The notes under the pieces were generated by a model. The model made no database searches. It was not told where the DNA came from and worked only from the letters and a program-made list of their open reading frames with translations. From Symbiodinium natans (taxonomy: Eukaryota; Sar; Dinophyceae; Suessiales; Symbiodiniaceae): DNA of 64,000 nucleotides. Where the stretch lies: contig CAJNDS010000668.1 in assembly GCA_905221605.1 (NCBI GenBank), forward strand, positions 1,695,814-1,759,813. Direction: 5' to 3'. Both the position numbers and the translations under genes were made by a program. Shown here piece by piece: positions 44,309-56,300 of this stretch (position 1 is its first letter; every line of letters begins with the position of its first letter).

Positions 44309-47300
44309 CAACCGGTGTCCGGCCGGCACTACCTGGAAGAATGAACTTGGTTGCGACGCCTGCCCTTTGGGGCGCTTTGCGGCTCCTGACCTTGCAAGTA
44401 TGAGGCCATTGCATGAACATCTTGGCTTTTGTGTCTTCTTGTTTGTTAGATCCCCTAAGCGCGAATAAGTTTGATTGCTGTTAGCATTGTATATAAATCT
44501 CAGTACTACATTGTGGGCAACTCGAGGCCAAATGCTAAATCCAGCCAGGAAGCCACGTTCAGAAGGAAGGTATCCCATGGTCATTGTTGCCCCGAAGCCT
44601 CCGTTGCCTAGGCAGCCGGCATGGACCAATGCGAGCCATGTAGGTTGGGATCTTTCAGCCACTGGGACTCTGGCATTGTAAGTTGGGGTCGGTGCTGTTG
44701 TTGTTGCTGGGTTGACGGGCAACTTGACAGTGGGACTTGACCGCCACGTCCGAGTATTCTCATCCACGCTCTTTGGATTCTGGTTCGAGACCGGTCAAGC
44801 TATCCGATCTTTCAGCTGCGCAACCCAATGACCGCATGTGCAGCAGGTAACGAGAGCGGTCTTGCAGAGTGCCGTGTGTGCCCAGCCGGCAGCGTCGGCC
44901 ACTTGGCGAGCTTTCGGTTCGGGACGGGGCTCACAGCAAAGCATTATGAAACAATGTGTTTGCAGGGTTGTTCCAACAGGACATGAGTTCAGAGCCTTGC
45001 CATCTTACGTCTTCAGACCGCCACTGAGCAAAGCTCTTAAAAGCCACATTATTGCCCCGAGCGCAAGTCAGCAGCTAAGGCAAGGCTCAGGGAGCGGAGC
45101 AGTGCAGCATCTGCAACGAAGGCCAAAGAGATTGGTTTAGGGCTTTTCTCCCCTCCTCTGGTATTAAAGGGTCCCTGAACTGCGCTGCTTCTGCTTCCCC
45201 CCCCTCAAGTATAAAAACCCCAGGTATCATTTGTGCGAACAAACAACCCGTCCTTCTAGCTTGTTTGCTCAGTCATGGAGCAGGTTTCAAGCTTTCGGCC
45301 CAACAGGTTTCAGGCTTCCCCTGCCCCTTAATTCTGTAGAGAGATTAAAAGGGGCGAGCCCGCCCCGGATTTTGGGGCCAGAGGTTTTTCTTTTAAATAT
45401 TAGGGGTGTATTGATATTAGGAGGAAGGGACGATTGCTGATTATGCAGGATTCTAGCTGTGTGAGGCACGTGTCTCGATGGTGCGATTCGACCTGCCAGA
45501 GGTCCTTCTCCCAAGAGTACTTAACATGGGCGAAGCGTGAGTAAGCTGTTTAGTGCAGCGGCGTAGCGGCTCCACCTTCAACTGCAACATTTTGCAACGT
45601 TCTGCCGATGTATGTCTTGTGATCATGATCAGCCATGTAACTAGGCCCAAGTCGAGCTTGCGCCTTGTGGAAGGATTCTTCATGAATGAGTCTGGCTCAT
45701 CCCAGTGCCGCAAGTGCTACGAAGGCAGCTGCTCAATGAATGTAAGTGGGTCGAGCTTGCTGCAGCTTCGCGTGAGCAAGATCTCCACGGCTCCATCCAT
45801 TCTGGACGCATGTTAGCACGCGGCTGAAGCTGAGGTTTTCCTTGGCAATTGTCTTCATGGCTGCCCTCTACCATCCCATATCGTCCCATAACATCGCCCC
45901 ATACCTGTCAGCTGAAAGCAGGCACATTCGCCGACGAGTCTGGACTGACGCAATGCCGGGAATGCCCTGCCGGTCGGACCACCAACTTCCAGGAGCACGC
46001 TAAGATCGAGATACGTCGAGACATGTGCAGTTCTCCATGTTAGCTCTCATCATTTCTCATCGGTTTCCTGGAAATATGGAGAGCGCAGGCAGCCGTTTTA
46101 TGTTGATTCCTTTTGCATTCAACATGCAGGGAGCCTTGGACGCGCAAGCTTGCACCTGCAATGGGGACCTCTGGGAGGGCCAATGCATCTTGGCTTGAAT
46201 TCGCAATCAGAACTCTATATCTGGGCTTTGCATCGCAAAGTCGAAGGAGATGGAAGGAAATGTCTTGCTGATTGACTGTGATGGCAAGCATTGACGAAAC
46301 TGGGGGAAGTGCACAGCTCAACGATGTGCAGACAGCGCCTTCGTTACCCAGCATTTGGCCGATTTGTTGCCAGAACAAGAAAGGCGCACCACTTGCCCTC
46401 AAAAGGAATCCCGTCCAACTTCACCACCAACGCTTTCCGCACAAATACAACATCGTAGAGTCAATGTTCCGACAAAGCGCCATGCGCAGCTTTTATTTAG
46501 CGCCATGACACGCCGGGATCACCGAGAGGGTTGTCTTGTGACCGACATGTTGCCGAAGTGTTTTGCTAGCGAAAATGTCCAGCCAACAAAGTGCCTCACT
46601 CTTCTCGCTAACCTGACCGTCCCCCCCCCCCTCCCGCCAGACAGAAAAATGAGATTCAAGTCTAGCTGAACTGAGACGACGCGTGGACCTGATGCAGAAC
46701 AGCAACACACAGCGAAAAGAACTGAAACGCCCATCGTAACGCTTTCGGGAAAAGGTCCGGAGAGGTTGGCAGCCATGCTTTTGGAGAATTCGCTATGCGC
46801 TATTCTCTGCAAGGGCCGCTGAGACCTTTTCAGCAAACTGCAACGCTGAATTCAGGGACACGTGCCTGCATCTATAATGCTGAAGTGCAAGCACCAAGCC
46901 CAGTCTGTACGAAATTGCAGCCAGCTGTCCGGAACCATCCCCTGCTAGTGTGGTCGGTGGTGATCGGAAATCAGCAAAGGCCTGCTATCGTCCTGCATGC
47001 ACATGACGCCAGTCACCCATTCACCATGCAATCGTGCGTCTGAGGCTTTCGCTGCGGAGTCGCTCGGATCAGGAAAAGGTATACATCAATCTGGAGGTTA
47101 CAGGTCACAGCATCAGGCTTTCAGGATTTTTTCCGTGACAAGTGTGCAAGTTTGGAATGAATGCTTTCGTTTTGAAAGTTGGTGTCGGCTGCTAGGTCCC
47201 GCGGGAGTTGCATGGTAGATGGCCACATGCTCATGTCGCGATGAGGCCCACCCCCGGGCCAGCCTGTTCTTTGTAGGTATATACAAGGTCACAAGGTGAT

Positions 47301-50300
47301 AGAAGGTTTGCCTAGCAGCAAAACTGACACACGAATATAGTATCTAGGGATTCACTTCGGGAATCTAGCTCACGGCGCAGCGCTTCTTGCACCATGCTCT
47401 AAGAAAGTGCTGGGAGAGTCGCAGACAACAACCGGGAGTCACAATGATTCGGCCTGATTGCACCTCATCGCCTGTGTTGACGGGCAGGCTATCTAGACAC
47501 TTTGGTTAAAGCTTGTATTCACCCAGGACGCTACACGTTTCGAGCGCGGCAAGTGCGTGACATGCCAAGATGGACTGCATTGCGTTCTGGCAGCATCTGT
47601 TTCACATCTCAGTTGCTGGACGTTGTTCTGCATGCAAGTACGTTAACGGACGAGGGGGACAGTGAGGGTGCTGGATGGTGCTGGTCGTGATTCTCAGTCT
47701 TTGCCGTGCTGCCGAGACTACGCTGAGAGGGCTTGAAACTACTTAGCAAGCCCTCGGGCATCCTCGGGCGCTCTAGGGGCTGATTTGTAAGTATATGTAA
47801 GTATCAACCCTCAGAAATCTTTTGGCGTCGTCTCGCGGACCTGCTCTGTGATAATTCCCTGCAAAGTCTAGCTTCGACTTGATTCTGCCAGGTAGAAGTA
47901 CCTAGAAGGGGTTTGGTAGCTATGCTGCAAGATATTTCGCCTGAGGTGAGGAAGGAGAAGCGCCTGTGATTCTGCCAGGCCCATCGGATTGGGGACCTTC
48001 AGCCCTACAGTGTTGTCAAGTCTAAGCCCACAGCATCAGCCAATACTGCGTAAGCACAGCTCGCCACAGCGTCCGTATGCCTTTTGGCACGCTTATAGTC
48101 CTGCCTGTAGGCGCTTAATCGTTTAATCTTGCCCGTATTCCCGCGAAGACGACTCTTCGAGGGGACAAGCACCCAGTTCGGGCATCCCCAGAACACACAA
48201 TCAACCAACGTACGGCGCCAACTGACAAGACCAGGTCAGCTGTGAGTCACGAAATGCATCGAGGGAGAGGTCACTGGAGATTCGGAGGATCCCACGAAGC
48301 CTTTCCCGCCCGAGACGTGTAAGTACGCACGTTCGCTTTCCGTGGGGTCACTTACTCGGGACACTTCATAAGTCCTGAGGCCGTCCCATAGGGTCTCACA
48401 CTGACTTTGGTCATGCTACAGATAAAGTTTGACCCCGATGTCGTGAAGATCCGTGAACTCTTACTGCAGCTTTTGATGTTGCTGCCCAAGTTTGAAGCTT
48501 CCCTCACTTCGATGGGCCAGGCTTCTACGCAACGCCAGATTTGCCTTACGACGTCTACAAATGCCACTGATCTTGCTTGTGGTCTAGGGATGCTACACCT
48601 GATAAGGCTGCATTGCGGGTTTGCCGTGTCTGCAAGTTGACCCACATCTCCTTCTATCGATATTGCGACGGGAGCCTCAGGTATTCCTGCAGACAAGTGT
48701 CCTGGACCAACTCCAGGCACTGAATTTGACATGGGATCTGAAATCATCTGAAGACTGAAGACGACCCTGGTTGTTTAGGATGTTCTGTGGGTTCGTAGTC
48801 GTGGTGATCAGTGGAATCATCAGAAACCAACTGCGAACCAGAGACGACGAACCAAACAAGCAGCACGAAATAGAAAAGGCAGATCAGAAAGTGTGCGCAT
48901 CAGAAACTGCACATCAGAAGGAGCGGGGGAGGGTCCGGGAGGCAATGGTGTACGGAAAGCCAGAGAAGCAGAAACCCGCTCCCCCTTCCGGGGTTTTAAA
49001 GCAGCCGTCTCCGGTCTTGGCGATTTGTCTGTCCTGCTTTCCGGTTCAGCTGTTTCATGGTTTTCGTTTTCGATTCAACCGTTCTAGCTGTCACTCCCGT
49101 AAGTTCCAGGCTTCGGATTGAAAGACCGCCAGAGGCTCCTGCCCTGAACTTGGGAGGCCCTGGAATTAGGCCACCTTCTGAGCTGCGCTGACTCTGTCCG
49201 GGCTTGGTTATTTTGTCCAGGCGTGGCTTGCTCGGTTGTGTTTTTTACTTGGTTCTGTTTGGCTTTTGGGCTCAGCTTGGCAGTTTGTTTGCTAGGTCCT
49301 AGGTGCGTCTAGGCTTGGCTCGTTTAGCTTCCTTCCTGGCTTGGCACGCCGGCAGTGAGATGCTTGAAGCGGAAAAGGGGCTTCCATGTTCACAGGTTTT
49401 CAGGCTCGGCTCGAAGTTTTCGAGTTTTGGGTCACGGGGCTTCCGCACAGTTCCCCCCACCCCCCCTATCCTGGCTCTGGCCCTGGGGGCCCTTGGCCCT
49501 GACCCTGGCCCTGGCCCCCTAGCAGGGGGGCAGGGGCCTTAAACCCTTCTCGTCGGCAGAAAGCCGCCAAAGAAGGCCCTGGAGCTTACAGAGCCTGAAA
49601 GGAGATTCTCCCTGCGCAAAACCTGAGGGGCGGGTCCTTTGCCTTCTGCCGCCAAGTGACCTCCGAAATGAAGGGACATTCTTGGCACCCCCTCAAAGTC
49701 GCAAATGTCCCAGGCAGTGCCAGTAAGCAGGGGGGCCTTAAACCCTTCCAGTAGGCAGAAGGCTGCCAAAGAAGGCCCTGGAGCTGACAGGAAGCCCTGA
49801 AAGTGAGTTTCGTTCTCTGGCCAAGTGAGCTTCGGCGTGGGGGGGGCTTCTTGCAAAACCTGGAGACTCTTCACGCCCTGAATTTTCTGTGAGAGGGCCC
49901 TTCGGCCCAGACCGTCCCCTGCGCAAAACCTGAGAAGTGACCTCCGAAGTCAAGGGACACCCTTGGCTCCCCCTCAAAGTAGCAAATGTCCCAGGCAGTG
50001 CTCGACGTGCTGCCTTCTGGCCCCAGATGATCTCCGACTTCCTAGTGTCCCAATCAGCCACTGTTCCCAAGTGACCCCCCCAAGAAATCGCCAACAGCTC
50101 GCTTCAAGTTCGGCAAGAGTTCACGACTCACAAATGTCCCAAGCATTCGCAGTGTTTTATCTTAGTGTGCTCTGAACATATTCGATGCGTGAAATTTGAA
50201 TGGCTGGCTTGGCTTTGGCTGGCTCCGGTTTGGTTTCGTGATGAGTATTGTTTGGGTGGCCTCGGGGTGGGCATGTCTTCACACTTTTGCGTTCAGCTGA

Positions 50301-53300
50301 CCAATGCTACACCCTAAACCCTAAACCCTAAACCCTAGACCCTAAACCCTAAACCCTAAACCCTAAACCCTAAACCCTAAACCCTAAACCCTAAACCCTA
50401 AACCCTAAACCCTAAACCCGCCCGCCACCCCTCTCACCTCTGTTGGGTAGGCGGGCGCAGTCGAGCGCTCAGCGGGACCATGGCAGGCTTTGCTTGAGCA
50501 CCCAGGCGTCGCCAAGCTTGGTCGCCAAGCTCGTCTCAGACATAAATTAGTACCCTAAACTCCAGGAAGGGGTCCTTTTTCCTCCCCCCCCCCCCCCGCC
50601 CCCCCCCGCCCCCCCCCGCGCCCCCCCCCCGCCCCCCCCCCGCCCCCGCCCCCCCCCCCGCCCCTCGCCCCCGCCCCCCCCGACCCCCGCCCCCCCCCCC
50701 CCCGCCCCCCCCCCCCCGCCCCCCCCCCGCCGCCCCCCCCCCCCGCCCCCCCCCCCCCCGCCCCCCCCCCCTCCCCCCCCCCCGCACCCCACCCCCCCCC
50801 CCCCCCCCCCCCCCCCACGCCTCCCCCCCACCCCCCCCCCCCTCCCACCCCCCCCCCCCCCCCCCCCGCCCCCCCCCCACCCCCGCACCCCCCCCCCGCC
50901 CCCCCCCCCAGCCACCCCCCCCCCCCCGCCCCCCCCCCCCCCCCGCCCCCCCCCCCCAAATATATAATGAAGCGAAACCAACGCCAACCCGTCCTAAAAC
51001 CTGGACCCTAAACCCTAAGCCCAACTAGTCCAGCGCGTTCGTGACAAAAAGGGAGGTCGGAATGCCGCATGAAGGCCCAAGCCAAAGCCATGCCTGATGA
51101 CGGGTCCGTTTCAAAAAGGCTTCTGGCTTTTTTCAACTGCGAAAGTTGCTAGACTCGGGCTGGTCAAACAATTGCATGATTCTGATTTTCTCATTGCCAC
51201 CTTGCTCAACCTTGCCCATTTCTTACTCCAGCTGAAATGTCGTCCGAAACCTACCCCGAGGCAAAGCCTACATGAAGCTGTGGGAACCCAGATTTCCGTT
51301 CAGGAGCCCCGGCAAACGTTGCATGATTCGCCACTGAAGAACTGTGTTGCTTGATCTCGAGCTTTGCATAGTTTGCTCGTTGTTGTTCGCGACATTGTTC
51401 TCGAAAGCCCCGTGGGGCTGAGAGCGACTTGGCTAAAGATGACGGGTCCAGACCTTTGCTTCAACATGCAATGGTTGGACGAACGGTTGGACGAACTCTG
51501 TCGCAAGTGGGGAGGTGGTTGGTGCGCCCCGCGCCTGGCAGCCCTGCAAGTTACGCGACACTAAAGCCATTCTTGCTGGTCCATTTGCATTGGCATCAAC
51601 AAACACTGCTGAAGATGGCTGTTTGACAGGACCAAACCAGACCAAACCCAAAGCCACGCCCTACTGGTCTAGCACATTTGTTGCAATGAGAGTGGGTCAA
51701 GGTAAGTTCCGAACCAACCAAGGCGCACCAAGGAAAAACTCCTCCACTGTGGTGACCCACCGTTTAACAGACTGCCGGGTTGCAGCTGGGTTGCAGGTGC
51801 ATGTGCTGGTGGTCGAATTGGCGTGGCCTGCATCAAGAGAGGAGTTCAGGGGCTCCTTAGGTTTTGCAGGCTTTGAGGATTTGACTAATGATTCATAATG
51901 ATGAATGGGGCACTGACACAACCTGGCCTCGCTGCGCCTAGCTAGAAACTTATTCAGGCGAGATCGCTGAGTCTCCAATCTCGACCAGAAGACAAAGATG
52001 ACGTGGCTCAAATATCGTGCAACAGTAGATGCTTTACGGTATTGGGGTTGCTTTGACTAGCTGACTGCACATCTGCAGTTGATTTGTGAGCTTGACAGCG
52101 ATATGATTGTCAAGAAAGTCCGCTGTGAGGTGCCGTGCACACGGTGTCCGGACGGCCTATCGTTTGAAGATGGGATTTGCAGTCCCTGCGGCAACCTGAG
52201 CAACTCGGCACTGGCTTGGACTCCTGTGCGGGAAGCTGCGCAACGCCAGACCGGCTTTGAGGTGTGACAAAAGCTGTTGCGGCTCATGGCTTCTTTGTAG
52301 TTATACGACAATACGATAGCAACCGACACGTGCCAGCGGGTTCGGGAAAGGGCCTGTGTCAACCGTCGGCTCTGCTCTCTCTGTTCAGGCACTGCGGGGT
52401 GGGTGGCAGCTATGCTCTTTGGAATGCTCGCTTTGGCAACTCGAATGCAATCTAAGACAATCATGCAGGTTGCATGCCACTGGGAGTAGCGCGGGTGACC
52501 GACAGAGCAAGAACAAGCTCAGCAAGTTGCCGTCGGCCGGTCCAAACCCACGGTACAACTCAGAACGCAAGATGCTGTGCCGAGGTCATTGGGTACTACC
52601 TCATGAACTCAGCAGCGACGGCAAAAGTCAGCATGATGCGAGTCTGCACATTCATATCATAGACCCTGTCATTCCGTGATATTCAGATTTCACTTTGGGC
52701 TTCTGGTTGCTGCTGAGGGCTGAAGTGGAGCAGTCGGGCCGTCTGCAGGTTTTTCTTTTGGCCCCTTTATTACCCTCACATGGCATCTGGCTCCTTCACT
52801 TGTCGCGATGGCCTTGCCGTCCTCATCAGCAATCAGTAGCCTGGTGCGAGTAGCCAAATGCGACAGCCGCAACCACATACCCCGCCATTGCCCCTGTGTT
52901 CTGCCAGTGAGCGATGTTCGCCAAGGCTGTTCGCGACTACCTGCGTGCTCTCGATGACGATTACTATGCTCCTCGTCTTTTGCGGACGTTGAAAACAAAT
53001 CCCTTTGTGAGGGCGGGGGGGGGGGGGGGGGTATACCCCAGTAGGCTGACATGTGGGCTAAGAAGGCACCCAAGATACCACTACAAACCTATCGATATGT
53101 CATGCGTAACTGTAAATGACAGTTTATATTTATGCCATGTACCAACTTTGACCCCAAACTAAAACAGCGCATGAACTAGTGCCTGTCATCCTTTGGATAG
53201 AGAAAGAGAACGTCAAAAGTGCACTTTTTTGTGTTTTCGCCACGTGAATTAGCCGTCACGGCATCCGAACAGCTCATTTGGGAATTGTTTCTCCTCGTGC

Positions 53301-56300
53301 TGACGTCTGGGGTTGGTCGGGCTGGCAGCTTCTGCGGTTGTCGTTTCTGTCTGCACAGGAACAAACACTGAGAATTTGAAAGATCTGAGAATAAGTTCGG
53401 GATTTCGCCAAAAGCCCGAAAAGGGCTCGGAATGAGGAGGAGCATGCCCATATGCATTCTTGGAGCGCGGCTAAATGCCTTCGGACAGCTACTTCCAAAA
53501 CAACAGTGCATTTGGCCCATTCTGGAAGACATAGGAGTCAGGGGCTCGCAACCATTGCCTGAATGCATTCATTCAGCGGTCTTCCTCTCTGAAAGAGTGC
53601 AGGATATGAGTTTGGCATTTTTAAGGCTGGAAGCAGACCGACCATACCAAAACCATACCAAGACCAAACCAAAACCAAACCAATATTTTAGATAGATGGT
53701 GTCTCGTGACCAACAACGATCCGACAAGCATATTCGGGCATGGCATATTGCCTGGCATACGCATACTTCGCCACCTGGACCTGCAGATTTCATTTAGACA
53801 CTGGTTTCTCGAGCGCTGAAGTCTAGGCTCGGGTTTATTAAGTCATGTGCCTGTTTTTTCGTCTATAGGAACAGACAGTATCCCAAGCCGCGCCCGTCAG
53901 CTCGATATCCAAAGGCTGCAATCCGTGGGCATTGTGGGCATGATATCCTTTGACTGGCCATCCGAGCTTTCTTGGATCTTCGACGCCATGTTGCTTGTTT
54001 GCAGCCCTTCAATCCTTTGAGTCTTTCGTGCTCGCCGATAAAGGCATCCAAGTTTATTCACATGTATTGAGCTCACTCGCTTGGAGGCAAGCTTGCAGAT
54101 TGTGTGAAGACTTGAAGGTTGAAGAGCCGTCACGTTTACGCCTTGTGCAAAATTCGGCGCTTAGGGCTGCAGACTTTGAGTTGTGTGTTGTAGACGGGAT
54201 CTCCACATTCCCCTCCCATTCCCCGGCAATTTGTTCCTGATTCCTGTTGACACCCAAGCGCCTAGTACGCACACAAACCTGCAAACACAAACTAGCCCCG
54301 ACCATCATGGGTCTTTAGCAACCCGAGAAAGCGCAAGTCAGATGCACAAGCAAAGTTGAAAAAGTCATGCTGGTAGCCAATGTTGACAACCATGGCTCAG
54401 TTGCTGACAGTAGTGTTGCGCATTTCCAAACAGTTCGCCCTGCTTCCCAAAGCCTCTGTGTCGCCAAGGAACCTTTTTCTCCTGGACATCGATTCATTGG
54501 GCTTCGACTGTGTCGCGGGCAATCCTATCAACCGGTTCCCTGTCGGAGACATCTCGGGCACCTGAACGACGGCATGAATTAATTAGGCACTTTAGGCCTT
54601 GCTGGGTTGTGGAGAGTCGGTAAAAGGACCGCCATTCCCCCCACTGCCCATTTGTGCTTTTCCATGCTGCATCTGTGTGTCAGATCAGTAAAAGGCCCAG
54701 ACAATTCTCGCCATGCGTGGGCCTGCACACTACTATAAAAGTTCCAGCCAATCATGGAATCTCAGAATAATGCAGAAAGGTATGGCTTCAGCGTGGCTGC
54801 GCTGCCCTGCGCTCTACTTTGGATCATGGTGGCTGGGCTGTGCCTTCGCCAAATGTGGCACTGCCATGCATTGACTGACTTGAGTATGTTGAACTCATGC
54901 ACCCTCTACCTAACTGTACATGCACTGCGCTCAAGCCATCTGAGTAAAAGGTAGCCATTACTACCTCATGGCAAGGGCTATCATCAGTTCCCAAACCCTG
55001 CGTCTTCCGCCCCAAGCAGTTGGCTCTCATCTCTGGAGAGTTTACTTTTCCAGAGAAATGTGGTTGATGATGGCGCTAGGCACAACCGTGGGGCCCTGAA
55101 TTAAATTCCTTGAGAGGAGAGGAACCTCCAACACTCTGTCAGCGGAAACGGCGGCTAAGCCCCCATTTGGAATTCCAGCTTTCCGCACATGCTCCCACGA
55201 AGGTCCCCGATTTTCATTTGTGCCCTGCCCCGTATTGGGGGCACAAGTGTGTTCAAGGGGAGCAGGGTTCAGGAATTCGGTTCGCCGGCTAAGCGCAAGC
55301 TTGCAGACATGTTTTTGCAGCTAAAAACAGTGCACACGGCACACGCCGTGGTTCGTTGGGTGTCTCAGCATTTGCCGATTTCTACGAGGGGGCATCTTTC
55401 GTTAAAATCGTGCACCTTACCACGTTTTGCCGGAATGTCCACCCACGATTGTCGTGTTGCGATCAAGTTCATTGAGCAAAAGGTGGTGCAGGTAGCGCTT
55501 GCCATCTCATTGTTGGACGGTTTTTTGATGTTTTTTTGTGTGACTTCCCTCCTGCATTATATTGCATTCCTATGATGTTTGCCGTTTCGGTGCAACACGA
55601 CCCTGCAGGATCAGCCGAGTGCTGCCCTTCATTCCGCATCACCGGCGCTTTGAATTGTCGAAGACCTTGAGCACAATGGGGCAGGCAGCAAAAATTCTCC
55701 GGTTTAAGCCTTCGTGTCTGCAGCGAGTTTTTGATCTGAACTGGGACATATGCAGAACATGGTCAACTGACCGCTGAACTTATCCTGGCATGTTTGTCGC
55801 TACTGGCGCCTTGGTAGGTGATACAAGTGACTTTCACCATCGTCAGCAAGACTGCCCTGGAGCCAATGATGTGCCTCGGAGCTCGTAGGCCTCGAATCAA
55901 ACAGCCTTTTGAATCGCAATCGGCCATGGTCGCGACCGCCCAAGGAAATCTCATGTAGTCCGCATGAGCATCGCCTCATACACCGAGGTGCTATTCCCAC
56001 CCCAACGGCAAACAGGGACTGATGAAGCACAATGGGATCTTCTGCTTCGTGTCTTGGCCATTCTTGGCCTCCTGCGATTTCATTTACGGCGCCATTTTCT
56101 AGAAGCCTTTGTCTGGACGGCTCAGAAACCTTGTTCTGGCATCATGGCAGACAGGAAAGCCCGGAGCACACGAGCATGCTCATCCTGGGCCTGCTGCTGC
56201 TGCGTGTTTGAAAAATGCGGCTTAAAGTTGGGAAAGATTTTACGAGGGGTGCATTCCCTGTCAGGTTGGTTGTTCGTCTTGGGTTCAAACGTGTACGCAG

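Noticed and set aside
50536-51024. Gly-rich minus-strand ORFs of 134-162 codons
   Set aside because: They arise from the poly-C tract; near-identical poly-Gly ORFs exist in all three frames.
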